Of a stretch of DNA of 64,000 nucleotides, positions 35,776 through 46,252 are shown piece by piece. Source of the stretch: Dyadobacter sp. NIV53 (GTDB lineage Bacteria; Bacteroidota; Bacteroidia; Cytophagales; Spirosomataceae); the NCBI RefSeq assembly GCF_019711195.1, contig NZ_CP081299.1:6234501-6298500 (forward strand). The letters run 5' to 3'. The position numbers were made by a program, and so were the translations under genes. Below the pieces are notes generated by a model. That model saw only the letters and a program-made list of their open reading frames with translations, did not search any database and was not told the DNA's origin. How positions within the stretch are numbered: the first letter of the stretch is position 1; each line of letters opens with the position of its first letter.

Positions 35776-38589
35776 ATGAAATCCATTCTCTTTTTCTTTC
35801 TGCTCATTTTTGCATTTGATATGAGTGCCAAAGGTGTTAATCCGGTTTATCTGCGTTGTGAATACAAAGAAAATCCTGTAACAGACGTTTCAGCTCCGCG
35901 CCTTAGCTGGGAATTGACATCAGAAGAAAATAATCAGGTTCAATCTGCCTATCAGGTATTGGTAGCTACGTCCGCGGGTAAATTAACAGAGGAAAAGGCA
36001 GACTTGTGGAATTCGGGAAAGAGTGCCGGCAGAATGACGTCACAGATTGAGTATTCAGGTAAGCCATTGATTTCAAGACAAATATGTTATTGGAAAGTAC
36101 GGAGCTGGGATAAAAATGGTATAGCTGGTGAATGGAGTAAGGTTGCTCATTGGGAAATGGGTTTGCTGGACAAAAAGGAGTGGAAGGGAGATTGGATCGG
36201 CCTGGACCTGGATCATCTTGGAAAAGGTAAAACGTATCATTTACCACCGGCTCCATATTTTAGAAAGGACATTAACATCAAATCCGGTTTCGTTAAGGCC
36301 AGATTATACGTGACAGCATTAGGATTGTATGAATTTTCAATCAATGGCAAAAAATCAGGCGATGCATTTCTGACTCCCGGCTGGACGGATTATGACAAGC
36401 GTGTTTATTACCAGGTTTATGATGTTACTAATCAGGTGAAAACGGGTGTGAATGCATTGGCTTCACAATTGTCTTATGGCTGGTACGCCGGATATCTGGG
36501 CTATTCTTTGTTAGTTGGAAACCCGGTGGTGCGTGCATTTTATGGAAAAGTGCCTTTGTTAAAAGCACAATTGGAAGTAACTTATGCGGATGGAAAAACC
36601 GAAACTTTCGTAACAAACAATCAATGGAAAGCCAGCAGTGGGGCTTTAATGGAATCGGATCTGCTGAATGGCGAAACATATGATGCCAGGCTGGAATTTA
36701 CTAAATGGAATTTGCCGGGATTTAAGGATCAGCAATGGAAACAGGCAGAGGTATATCCTGATAAAACGGAGCGTAAAATTGAGGTATACCCCGGGCCTCC
36801 GGTAAAAATCACAGAAACTTTATTGGTAAAAAATACAATCAGCCGTCCCGGAGGAGCTTACATATTCGATATGGGACAAAACTTTGCCGGAATTATCCGT
36901 TTGCAGGTGAATGGCAGGGCAGGGGACACGATCCGTATGAGATATGGAGAAAAACTTTATCCGGATGGGAGACTTATGACCGAAAATCTTCGGATGGCAA
37001 GGGCAACCGATACTTATATATTGAAAGGTGCACCGGAAGGTGAGGTTTGGGAGCCAAAATTCACATTCCACGGATTTCAGTATGTGGAAGTAAGCGGTTT
37101 AAAAAGTAAACCATCTGCCAAAACGCTAACGGGACTGGCCATCGGTTCGGACACACCCAAAGTAGGTTCGTTTGAAACGGATAATAAGATGGTGAATCAG
37201 CTTTACAGTAATATTGACTGGACGCAACGCGCAAATTATGTTGATATTCCTACTGATTGTCCCCAGCGTGACGAGCGCGTCGGATGGACCGGAGATGCGC
37301 AGGTTTATGTAAAATCGGCAACTTTCAACCGCGATGTAGCTTCGTTTTTTACTAAATGGGTGGTAGATCTTAACGACGGCCAGTTTGAAAGCGGTGCTTA
37401 TCCGCTGTACGCACCAACACCTAATCTCCGCAAAACCGACACATTTTCACCCGGCTGGATGGAAGCCGGAATCATTTGCCCATATCAGATTTACCGCTCT
37501 TATGGTGATACGCGTATGATCAGGCAAGGATGGAGCTACATGGTGAAGTTTATGGACTTTTTGGAAAAGCGGAGCAACGGAAATGATGTATTTAAGGAAA
37601 AGTCGTTTGAAGATATTGATCCAAAGGGTGGCTATGGTGACTGGCTTTCTTTTGGCAAAAAAACGCCACCGGATATGCTTGCATCATTTTATTATACCTA
37701 TTGTGCAGATTTGATGGCTGAAATGGCAGGCGCGATAGGGAATGATGCAGATCAAAAACGATTTACAGAAATGGCTGGTAAAGTGCGAAAAGCTGTGTTA
37801 GCACATTATTCTGATAAAGATGGAAAATTAATATGTGATTCCGCAGCGTATGGAGATGGCAAAGGTTATGTAGACGGGCAGCTTGGCTTTACAGGAAGTA
37901 CGCAAACGGCCTATGCCAATGCGATTTATATGAATATTATAAATGGAGAAAATAAAAAACAAGCTGGCCAATATCTTTCAGGCTTACTGACCCAAAATGG
38001 TGAAAAGCTTGCGACGGGTTTTCTGGGTGCCAAATCATTATTGCCGGCCTTATCTGCCACCGGTCATTCTGATCAGGCTTATAAGCTTTTTCTGAGCAAG
38101 GAATTTCCTTCCTGGGGTTTTGAAGTTGAGAATGGATCGACTACCATTTGGGAACGTTGGGACAGCTTCACCAAGGAAGATGGTTTTAAATATAATGCGG
38201 CTATGAATTCATTCAGTCATTATGCATTTGGTGCAGTTTGTGAATGGATGTTTGGGAATGCCGCTGGTATTCAGTTAACAAAACCCGGTTTCTCCGAATT
38301 CAGTATCCGCCCGGAAATCGCACCTGATCATTTGAACGGTCAAAGCATCAGCCACTTAAAAGCGAGTTATCATTCTGTAAACGGAACTATTCTTTCAGAA
38401 TGGAAAAAGGTAGGGAACAAACTTTTAATAAAAGTAAAGGTTCCTGTAAACACTATTGCTACAATTTATATTCCGGCAGATACAGACGAAAAAGTTACCT
38501 TAAATGGCAAAAGTCTTGATCAGGACGCAAGGAATCCATGTGAAAGGAAAAGAGGAAGGTTACCTGGTTATTCACGCCGGTTCCGGTAA
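35776..38589 (+). CDS. GH78 alpha-L-rhamnosidase (C-terminus frameshifted)
   Basis: A large secreted rhamnosidase starting at ATG 35776 (MKSILFFFLLIFAF signal); the GTG at 35764 would only lengthen the signal. Domain order is canonical GH78: N-terminal Fn3-like domain (PVYLRCEYKENP, SWELTSEE), rhamnosid_N domain (FRKDINIKSGFVKARLYVTA, YELNGK-type ...FSINGKKSGD), Bac_rhamnosid concanavalin-like domain, then the six-hairpin barrel with DIPTDCPQRDERVGWTGDAQ and ENGSTTIWERWDSF. The frame ends at 38589 in an odd Arg-rich tail, but the +1 frame reads GIHVKGKEEGYLVIHAGSGN and stops at 38621-38623, the expected GH78 ending. One extra A near 38529-38530 would explain it. Second gene of the rhamnosidase operon. 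Confidence 0.88.
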   Translation: MKSILFFFLLIFAFDMSAKGVNPVYLRCEYKENPVTDVSAPRLSWELTSEENNQVQSAYQVLVATSAGKLTEEKADLWNSGKSAGRMTSQIEYSGKPLISRQICYWKVRSWDKNGIAGEWSKVAHWEMGLLDKKEWKGDWIGLDLDHLGKGKTYHLPPAPYFRKDINIKSGFVKARLYVTALGLYEFSINGKKSGDAFLTPGWTDYDKRVYYQVYDVTNQVKTGVNALASQLSYGWYAGYLGYSLLVGNPVVRAFYGKVPLLKAQLEVTYADGKTETFVTNNQWKASSGALMESDLLNGETYDARLEFTKWNLPGFKDQQWKQAEVYPDKTERKIEVYPGPPVKITETLLVKNTISRPGGAYIFDMGQNFAGIIRLQVNGRAGDTIRMRYGEKLYPDGRLMTENLRMARATDTYILKGAPEGEVWEPKFTFHGFQYVEVSGLKSKPSAKTLTGLAIGSDTPKVGSFETDNKMVNQLYSNIDWTQRANYVDIPTDCPQRDERVGWTGDAQVYVKSATFNRDVASFFTKWVVDLNDGQFESGAYPLYAPTPNLRKTDTFSPGWMEAGIICPYQIYRSYGDTRMIRQGWSYMVKFMDFLEKRSNGNDVFKEKSFEDIDPKGGYGDWLSFGKKTPPDMLASFYYTYCADLMAEMAGAIGNDADQKRFTEMAGKVRKAVLAHYSDKDGKLICDSAAYGDGKGYVDGQLGFTGSTQTAYANAIYMNIINGENKKQAGQYLSGLLTQNGEKLATGFLGAKSLLPALSATGHSDQAYKLFLSKEFPSWGFEVENGSTTIWERWDSFTKEDGFKYNAAMNSFSHYAFGAVCEWMFGNAAGIQLTKPGFSEFSIRPEIAPDHLNGQSISHLKASYHSVNGTILSEWKKVGNKLLIKVKVPVNTIATIYIPADTDEKVTLNGKSLDQDARNPCERKRGRLPGYSRRFR

Positions 38590-38623
38590 TTATGCATTTG
38601 AGACGGGGTATTATAAGAGGTGA

Positions 38624-40341
38624 TGTTCAATCAGTTCATGAATTTGTAGTATTATTGTGCTACCACTTTTGCTTTATTCTATAATAAATAGAATAAATTT
38701 GATTTTGGGGTATTGAAATTGCTTGGAATATGTTAATTTTGAACTATAAATTCAGGATTTTGAACTATAATAATTTATGCCTTGATATAAGTGAATCCAT
38801 GGGACATTCAGTTTTGTACGAAAGTATTCTCTACAGGCGGTATTTGGTTCATTACTTTTAAAGTCAATAAATACTCTTGAAACTGCACTAAATTCGCTGG
38901 TTTTGGCTGATCAGATCCCACGTGATTTTAAGCTTTTAAAGATGAATTTTAACCTGAAGTTTTTGAAAAGTGGCTTTTTATGATTGGACATCATTTTTTA
39001 AATGAAGAATATCGTTAGTTAAACACGGATAAACTGCCATTTTCATTATTTGCGTATATAGATAATAGTTAATTTTTTCTCTGCTAATTATATGTACTTT
39101 GTTATAAATCAGTACGAAATTAATTTGTTGGAAAATAACGATTGACGAATCAAAAAGTGCTTTTATGCAATAAAAATGGCAAAAAAGTAATTTATCAAGT
39201 CGTTAGAATCATGAATCAATACTAGTACTAGAAACTATATTTATTGAATATTGAAAGTGTGTTAAATTGGTAATAAAAACCTTAGCTATAATAATTTAAG
39301 GTTGCGAACTAATTTTATAATTTATAAGCATTTTTAAAAATAGTAAATAGTATGGTAAGTATATTGAATGAAAACTTCCAGTAAATCTGCTTGAATAAGA
39401 CTAATTTTTGTTAAATTATTCTCCATTTATTTCTATTATTGATATTTTCAAATCAAAACATATAGTGGGATTTTTTTGAACGAAAACAGAAGAGCCAGGG
39501 ATAGTCAATATAAGATTATTACATTTTTTGTAAAATAATATTTATATGAAAAATCCGGTGTAAGGAAATCTATACTAATTTTGAAATCGGGATTGTAAAT
39601 TCATAATCGTACCCGGGCATTTTATATTTAATATAAACTTTTTTAGATTTGGCTACAATGATCTGCTTTAAGAGATAATTTATATCGGGCTCAAACTGAT
39701 CATTCAAAATTTTACATTCAGCGATTCATTGGATTGATAATCAGTTAAAAATAAGCCAGTAACTTATATAGGGATATTAGACAGGAACTTAGTATGCTTT
39801 CTAAGTCAGGATAAAACGCAATTTTTGGCATGTAGTAATGTGCCTGGTACAAATTGTATAATTTGATAGTTGGCCAGGCCGTTTTTTTGAATTTTTTTGA
39901 TAATTAATTTAAAATTCGTGAAATTGCGATGAAATAATTTCTATAAACAGCCGTTTCAACTATACGTAACATAGAGGAATAATAACAAATCCTTTGTTTG
40001 CCAGTTTGCGATAGAGAGACTATTTATTTTTATTTTGTCTATCATGATAATAGATAATATTCAGTTCTTTTGATAAGGCCATAAATGTTTTAATAGAAGA
40101 TTTACTATGATGACCGATAAAAGTTTAGGACAAACCCACATTATTTAGATGTTTTATGCCCGCTTTAAACGTCAATTTGTCCGTCTTGTTGGGATATTGT
40201 TTGCTTTGAAAGCTTATGGGTTCTTTTTGCCTTATGATAAGCTGCTGATTTTTTTAAGAGCAGAAGCATTATGGTCAAGTAAATTGTTGACTTGTGGCAG
40301 TTTTAAGCCAATTGGTCAGTCAAATATTTGAACAACAAATT
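38624..40341 (+). other. 1.7-kb AT-rich non-coding spacer before the first giant gene
   Basis: No convincing gene. Noted contents: an AT hairpin just after the rhamnosidase (TTTATTCTAT 38673-38682 with 38688-38697); a promoter-like block at 39049-39077 (TTTGCGTATATA, 4 bases, ATAGTTAATT) that recurs upstream of the second giant gene; a terminator-like hairpin at 39842-39888; and at about 40158-40190 a stretch resembling the 3' end and flank of the LytTR regulator gene. Confidence 0.55.
39842..39888 (+). terminator. Intrinsic-terminator-like hairpin inside the spacer
   Basis: GCCTGG (39842-39847) pairs with CCAGGC (39874-39879), with an inner CAAATT/AATTTG pairing, followed by seven T residues at 39882-39888. 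There is no coding gene immediately upstream, so it may end a non-coding transcript. Confidence 0.5.
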
Positions 40342-43300
40342 ATGACAAAAACTATGCACCCTAGATACAATCATTTAACATCGTTACTCTATAAGGTACC
40401 TTTGTTTTTTGCATTGATCCTCACTTTTAACAACTCTGTAAATGGTAGGCCATCTTCACATCCGAATAACAAAAATCCCAATACCACCAGGGAAATAAAT
40501 TACCAGAAAGCTCTCCCGAATATTTGCCCGCCCATTGATAAGTTTTCTTACTCCACTCCCAAAGCTAACCTGTCCTTCACTTCCATATTTGATACAGCCA
40601 TCACTGGTACTTTTACCAACCAGAATGCAGCTTTATTTGCAAAGACAAAGGCGGATACAACTGGTGAGACAGAGAACCAAAACCAGCTCACAGCTGCAAT
40701 AAACTGGCTAAACATAAAATTCGCAGCATATACTACCGGTTTATTACCATCCTCCGGTGATTCAGGAAATCGTGACGGAAAGGATGCCGGTGAAAATTTC
40801 AATGCTGATTTTTTACCCGAAGGCAATTCTGCTCCAAATGGTTACGTAGCTGATATTGGTCTGCCTTTTAGTGAAGAACGCAAATATGGCTGGGTCAACC
40901 CCGTAACAAAAGCACCAGTGAACCTGGCAGCCAACATGCGGATAAGGAAAACCTCGCCAAACGCAAAACAGCGGGCGCTGGTGCAAATGCAGGCAGCTAC
41001 TGAAAACCAGGTACCGGGTGCATGGGAATATATGGTCAAAAATGGTTTTTATAAAGTAACCGTAAGTGCCGGCGATTATGATTGTTTTGATGGCAGTAAT
41101 CATGAGATCAATGTAGAGGGATTACCAGTAATCAGTGATTTTGTGCCATCTTACAAAGAGCGGTTTCGTGTTTCAACTGCAACCGTAAAGGTTACGGATG
41201 GTAAGCTGACAATTGATGCAAAAGGCGGGTTTAATACCAAAATGAATTATGTAAATATCAGCAGGGCAGAACCAGTGAACGATACGATTGCGCCTTTGGT
41301 AAATGCACGGTTTTCCGGGCCGGTTAAATCAGGAGCGGTTTACAAAAACCAGGCACAGGTGTTTATTACTGCCAGCGATTCCGGCGGATCCGGGCTGGCA
41401 ACTTTGCAGTATGCTCTAAACAATGGCAAATATGTTAATTATTCATCGCCGCTGACCATCACAAAGCCTGGTAAATACAGGTTGAAAATTAAGGCAATTG
41501 ATGCCAGTAATAATGAGACCGTTGCCGATGATTATAAATTTCAGATCATAGACGCTACTGTTGGAAGAACACTTTCGTTTTCAGTTCGTAAGCTGAGTTT
41601 TACCATTTTAAAAGGTACACGCATACTTCCGCAAATGGTTAAGATTACGGGAAGCCCGGCAATAGCATGGTTTAGTTTATCCAAAACAAAAGCAGACTGG
41701 CTCAAACTTGCAAAAAAAACTTCCCGGTTTTTAGAATTCGGCCCGCAAAATATTAGCTCCGACCTGGATGCTGGTAATTATCATACTTTGGTTACGTGCA
41801 GTGCCGAAGGCTATAAATCCGCTTCTTTACTTATCGATCTGCATGTAGTTGATGCAATGGTGCCGCAACCTATTAATGTAGATTTTCAGGATCCGCAAAG
41901 CGAACCACCGCTTGGTTATGTCCGGGATTACGGTCAGGCTTTTGGAAAACGGACAGACTTATATCAGGGTGCGGGATTAGAATACGGATGGAGGAAAAGA
42001 TCAGATGGAAGTCTGCTGGACCTGACGGCGAACGGACGTAACCGTAATACTCCGGAAGATGTATTGCTTGCCACACTGGTACACATGCAGGCTAATCATA
42101 TCCATCGTTTGTGGAGTGGTATAAAAACGGAAGGGTACTGGGAAATCAAAGTGCCCAACGGTATCTATGATGTAACTGTTTCGGTTGGAGATGGGGTTTT
42201 AAACATGGCGCCCGAATACCATAGTATCAATGTAGAAGGTGTCAATGCAATAAATAAATTTATACCAAATGGTAAAAAGGGCACGATAAGCCGGTTTAAA
42301 TCTGCTACTGTGAGGGTAAATGTGGCCGATGAACATTTAACAATAGATGCCGACGGAGGAACGAGTACTAAAATTAATTTTGCGAGCATTGTTCCGGTTT
42401 CTCCGGCTCCGAATTTATTCTGGGCATCCAATTGCTCCAACATCATTATCAAAAAAGGTTCGGCTGAAACCAACAGATTTTCGATCGTTCTGGGCAGCTC
42501 CAATCACAGGGCGTCGTCCTACACGATCGGTGTTCGTTATGCAGAAGGGGCAGCTAAATGGATAAAGCTGAAAACGGCACCCTTGGGAATACAACCAACA
42601 ATTTCCTTTGATTATTCATTGGCCAGGAATCTGCCGGTTGGAATTTACAAAGCCACACTTTATGCCATGACACCGCAGTTTACCAGCGCAAGTTTTGACG
42701 TTCAGCTAAATGTGGTAGATAAAACAAAGCCATATGTTGTTTCCTCTTCACCTGCCAATGGCTCGACGAAAGTAAGCCTTAATACAGTTAGTATAGCGGC
42801 TAACAATCTTCATATACCGGTGGCGCGTGGTTACAAAGGAGGTGTTAACAATAAAACAATCACGAATTCCAGTGTCAAATTGCTCAAACTGGTTGATAAA
42901 AATTTGATCGAGGTGACAGGTGTGGTGCAGGGAACCGGGGGCGGTGATGCGATCAGTTTTACTCCATCGGCCAGTCTGGAAGCAAATACAATTTATAAGT
43001 TTGTGGTAACTCCGTATGTGAAATCTTACACCGGAGCTGAGTTTGCGCCTTACGAATCCACTTTTGTTACCGATGCGGCCAAAGTAGACTCCAGTAATAT
43101 TCTGGATGCCCAGTTTACCAAAGTTGCTATGCCGGGGACACAAAACAAAAAATACAGCACTCTGACAATTGGCCCGGACGGCAGGTTTTACGCTTTGCGC
43201 CTGGACGGAACCATTGAGCGGTATAATATAAATCACATTGACGGCATGTTGACCGGCCAGAAAATTATAAGCACTCTGGTTAAAAAATATGGCAGCCGTT

Positions 43301-44532
43301 CGGCAATCGGGCTGACTTTTGATCCAAAATCAACGCCAACCAATTTAATTGCCTGGGTATCACATTCTTCTGCCGGCCTTTCAGCTGCACCTTCTTTTGA
43401 TGGTAATATTTCACGCCTGAGCGGTGATAGTTTACAATTTGAGGAGCTGGCAATTACCAAACTACCTCGTTCTAAAAGAGATCACCTTGTAAATAGTATG
43501 GCTTTTGGGCCGGATGGGACGCTGTATATTTGTCAGGGGAGTATGAGTTCGGCGGGTTCTTTCGATGACGATTGGCAGCGCGACGAAAGCCTGCTTGCAG
43601 GAACTGTTCTGCGATTAGATGTTAACAAGCTGAATAAATTCGTACTGCCTCTGAATGTGAAAACGACATCCAACCAGAACGTGATCAATCATGCTCCGGC
43701 CAAATCGGCCAGCATGCGTGACGGCACTTACAATCCTTATGGCAGCAGTGCTCCGCTAACTATTTATGCGTCGGGAGTACGTAACGCGTTTGATCTGGTC
43801 TGGCATTCTAACGGACAATTATATTTACCCACGAATGGCTCTGGCGGCGGTGGTAATTCTCCTGCTTCGGTAAGAGGCACTCGCAGGCCGAATGGTACAT
43901 TTTATAGTGGCCCTGGTATACCGGCTACAAATGGCATACAGGCACAGCATGACTGGTTGTTCCGCATTAATCCATCCAAACCTATTGGTTATTATGGCCA
44001 TCCCAATCCGCTGCGGGGCGAATACGTTTTAAACCGTGGTTTTGAAGATAATCCCTTGTATTTACCCTCGGTATCTTCCGATGATAGATATCGTGGAGGT
44101 TATGATTTTGGATTAAACAAATCTCCCAACGGCGCTTTGGAATACAAAAGCAACACATTTGGCGGCGTTTTAAAGGGCAAATTGTTAGTCTGTCGATTTT
44201 CCGGTGGCGGTGATATCGCTGTTATGGAGCCCGGTTCGTTCGTCCCAACCAGTACTCCGGCAAATGACGACAGCATTTATGATATTGTAAAAGTAACAAC
44301 CGGTTCAGGAAACAGCGGATTGGTTGGTATGTCAGGTTTTGGCAATCCGCTTGATATAGTGGAAGATGTAGTAAACGGGAACCTGTATCTGATTCAGTAT
44401 AACTGGAACGATAGCCCAAATCTTACCTCGCAGATTATACTTTTACGTGCACATGCTGATCAGGCACCGCTAACACTTACAACTCCGGCGAATAAACCGG
44501 CGCGCAAAATCCAGAAAAAATCAAAAAAATAA
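40342..44532 (+). CDS. Giant secreted modular protein: malectin-like, Ig-like and sorbosone-dehydrogenase-like propeller domains
   Basis: About 1,396 residues from ATG 40342, chosen because its first 15 bases equal those of the paralogue at 46253 (MTKTM). A Sec-type hydrophobic segment follows (LFFALILTFNNSVNG). Approximate domains: malectin-like 152-311 (RKYGWV, GAWEYMVKNGFYKVTVSAGD); OmpL47-like Ig 314-403 (ASDSGGSGLATLQYALNNG); unassigned Ig-like 409-504; second malectin-like 510-686 (EYGWRKRSDG, YWEIKVPNGIYDVTVSVGDG); Ig-like 689-793; Big_5-like 796-913 (KPYVVSSSPANGSTKV); glucose/sorbosone-dehydrogenase-like propeller 914-1373 (YASGVRNAFDLVWHSNGQLY, FGNPLDIVEDV). It ends in a basic tail (KPARKIQKKSKK) with no T9SS sorting domain, unlike its paralogue. 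Probably binds or oxidises carbohydrate at the cell surface; inference only. Confidence 0.85.
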   Translation: MTKTMHPRYNHLTSLLYKVPLFFALILTFNNSVNGRPSSHPNNKNPNTTREINYQKALPNICPPIDKFSYSTPKANLSFTSIFDTAITGTFTNQNAALFAKTKADTTGETENQNQLTAAINWLNIKFAAYTTGLLPSSGDSGNRDGKDAGENFNADFLPEGNSAPNGYVADIGLPFSEERKYGWVNPVTKAPVNLAANMRIRKTSPNAKQRALVQMQAATENQVPGAWEYMVKNGFYKVTVSAGDYDCFDGSNHEINVEGLPVISDFVPSYKERFRVSTATVKVTDGKLTIDAKGGFNTKMNYVNISRAEPVNDTIAPLVNARFSGPVKSGAVYKNQAQVFITASDSGGSGLATLQYALNNGKYVNYSSPLTITKPGKYRLKIKAIDASNNETVADDYKFQIIDATVGRTLSFSVRKLSFTILKGTRILPQMVKITGSPAIAWFSLSKTKADWLKLAKKTSRFLEFGPQNISSDLDAGNYHTLVTCSAEGYKSASLLIDLHVVDAMVPQPINVDFQDPQSEPPLGYVRDYGQAFGKRTDLYQGAGLEYGWRKRSDGSLLDLTANGRNRNTPEDVLLATLVHMQANHIHRLWSGIKTEGYWEIKVPNGIYDVTVSVGDGVLNMAPEYHSINVEGVNAINKFIPNGKKGTISRFKSATVRVNVADEHLTIDADGGTSTKINFASIVPVSPAPNLFWASNCSNIIIKKGSAETNRFSIVLGSSNHRASSYTIGVRYAEGAAKWIKLKTAPLGIQPTISFDYSLARNLPVGIYKATLYAMTPQFTSASFDVQLNVVDKTKPYVVSSSPANGSTKVSLNTVSIAANNLHIPVARGYKGGVNNKTITNSSVKLLKLVDKNLIEVTGVVQGTGGGDAISFTPSASLEANTIYKFVVTPYVKSYTGAEFAPYESTFVTDAAKVDSSNILDAQFTKVAMPGTQNKKYSTLTIGPDGRFYALRLDGTIERYNINHIDGMLTGQKIISTLVKKYGSRSAIGLTFDPKSTPTNLIAWVSHSSAGLSAAPSFDGNISRLSGDSLQFEELAITKLPRSKRDHLVNSMAFGPDGTLYICQGSMSSAGSFDDDWQRDESLLAGTVLRLDVNKLNKFVLPLNVKTTSNQNVINHAPAKSASMRDGTYNPYGSSAPLTIYASGVRNAFDLVWHSNGQLYLPTNGSGGGGNSPASVRGTRRPNGTFYSGPGIPATNGIQAQHDWLFRINPSKPIGYYGHPNPLRGEYVLNRGFEDNPLYLPSVSSDDRYRGGYDFGLNKSPNGALEYKSNTFGGVLKGKLLVCRFSGGGDIAVMEPGSFVPTSTPANDDSIYDIVKVTTGSGNSGLVGMSGFGNPLDIVEDVVNGNLYLIQYNWNDSPNLTSQIILLRAHADQAPLTLTTPANKPARKIQKKSKK

Positions 44533-44582
44533 TAAAGAAAGTTTTGAGAGAATTAGTAACGGAAAATTCCTGACTATTTTCA

Positions 44583-44614
44583 TAAAAAAAGAGGCATTCT
44601 AGCCTCTTTTTTAT
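44583..44614. terminator. Bidirectional terminator after the first giant gene
   Basis: AAAAGAGGC (44587-44595) pairs with GCCTCTTTT around ATTCTA, flanked by A-run and T-run. It separates the convergent small membrane protein gene. Confidence 0.82.
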
Positions 44615-44632
44615 TTTGCTAACGGTCAATAA

Positions 44633-44887
44633 TTACGATTTGGTAGTTTTGGAAATGTAAAAAAATGAAACTCCGACACCAAGAACCAAAAGGATGATAA
44701 CCAAAAACAGTGGGAGCTTGTAAGTTATATTCACAAGTTTTAAGGCATAGTCAAAGAGAAAGCTTAAACTGTTCCAAACCTTGGTATTTTTGATTGCATT
44801 GTAAATTAAAGTCCCGATTGTACCACCTGCTGCACCAATTAATAATCCGGAAATAAGAGGGTTGAGACCTGTAAAAAATTTCTTCAT
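44633..44887 (-). CDS. Small hypothetical membrane protein
   Basis: An 84-residue protein with two predicted membrane helices: LISGLLIGAAGGTIGTLIYN (glycine-rich, about residues 11-30) and LPLFLVIILLVLGVGVSFFY (about 58-77), joined by a short basic/aromatic loop, with a lysine-rich end (KTTKS). I recognise no family. It stands alone on the minus strand between two giant plus-strand genes and has its own shared terminator, so it may be an insertion into an otherwise duplicated block. Confidence 0.6.
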   Translation of the reverse strand: MKKFFTGLNPLISGLLIGAAGGTIGTLIYNAIKNTKVWNSLSFLFDYALKLVNITYKLPLFLVIILLVLGVGVSFFYISKTTKS

Positions 44888-46202
44888 AGGGGTTTACTTA
44901 TTTACTTTTTCTGTACTAATGGTTGAGAGTATCCAATCCTTATTATTCGTTATTTTCAACATTTAATTTACTAATTAATTCCATAGGAACCAAACAAAAA
45001 ATGCAATTTTACGCAAAATATATCGTATTGTCAATAATGTCATTTAATGAATAGTAATTATTGATTTTCAACTTTTTATTTAGGTATAAATTGAATATTT
45101 CTTACTTGTATTAACGGTATGATTCGTATTGAAAATATTATTTAAATTCAATTAATTTTTTATTTGTAATAAAACTATATCTAATAGATGCAGCTTTTAT
45201 ATCCTACAAATTTGTACTTCTTCTGATAACATCTATGTGAATGAATTTTAGGGTAAATATTCAAAATTCAAAAATACCTGCCCAATAGTTCCAATCAAAA
45301 TAAAATGATATTTTAAGTTAAATAAAGTATGTTTATATTGATAAAATTGAAATTTTGATGAAAATTTTCGTGATATAGTATAAGAAATAATTGAAATTAT
45401 CAAAGCTTAAAAAATCTAAGTTGTTTGCGTATATATATGATAGTTAATTAAGTTGCTATCATATTTAGATGGCCAGGATTATCAAATAAAACATTGCTAA
45501 TCTGTTTTTTGATCATGAAAAGAACTGCTTAATATATAATGGATTGTAACAGGCGGATATTTATTGTGTAGAATTTTTTTAATAGAATGTCAATAAGCTT
45601 TTATCGGTAATTATTAATTTATAAGATAAGAGCAACTATTTGTTGGTCAATTAGTTATTTTGTTTCTAAAAATGCAACTCATAATTATTCAAATGGAAAC
45701 AGGTGGTTTTGTTTTAAAAGTTGATTCGAAAATATTTATCAAATAAATTTAATTGAATTGCCTGTTTAATGTGTGAATTTGCCCGTTTTATTATAATTTT
45801 TCTAAATAATAAGTCGTTGATTTGATAATTTTACGTTATTTGCAGATCCGTTACACTCCTTCCACAATATTTATCTGATATAGTGTTTTAGTAATCCGGA
45901 TTTGACCGATACCAATTTTATATCAATCTTCTTAAAAAATAATTTGCTTGATTTATTCAGAAACCCCGCAATTATTTGAATCTATATTTTACCCTCCCAA
46001 TTTTTTTTAAGATATCGTCGTTTTCACTAATAACTAAGAAATCTTATGCGGAAAAAGGATCACTTATTAATGTTGTAATGGCCGTAAAAAGCTAAATGCA
46101 TTTCCATATTCAGGTTTACAATTCAATGAGTCTTCTTATTATTCAGACGGTATTCAACCAACAGCAATCCTTGTTTTATTTATGAACTTTGTTTTTTTGC
46201 TG
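44888..46202 (+). other. 1.3-kb AT-rich non-coding spacer before the second giant gene
   Basis: No gene found. It contains TTTGCGTATATA-N4-ATAGTTAATT at 45424-45449, nearly the same as the block at 39049 upstream of the first giant gene, and CAGATCCGTT near 45844, which recurs near 54830 before the third giant gene. The rest looks featureless and strongly AT-rich. Confidence 0.5.
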
Positions 46203-46230
46203 TTGCGGGGATTTCAGGCTGGTACATTTT
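46203..46230 (+). promoter_or_regulatory. Candidate promoter for the second giant gene
   Basis: TTG (46203-46205), 17-base spacer and TACATTTT (46223-46230), one mismatch from TAnnTTTG, placing transcription start about 15 bases before the ATG at 46253. Confidence 0.45.
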
Positions 46231-46252
46231 TAGATGAGCTTAAAACATAATC

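Noticed and set aside
40149..40331. 60-codon plus-strand ORF upstream of the first giant gene
   Set aside because: It overlaps the relic of the regulator 3' flank and has no family, ribosome site or conservation I can support.
38624..46252. Insertion sequence or prophage in the long AT-rich spacers
   Set aside because: No transposase or integrase ORF, terminal inverted repeats or target duplications were found.
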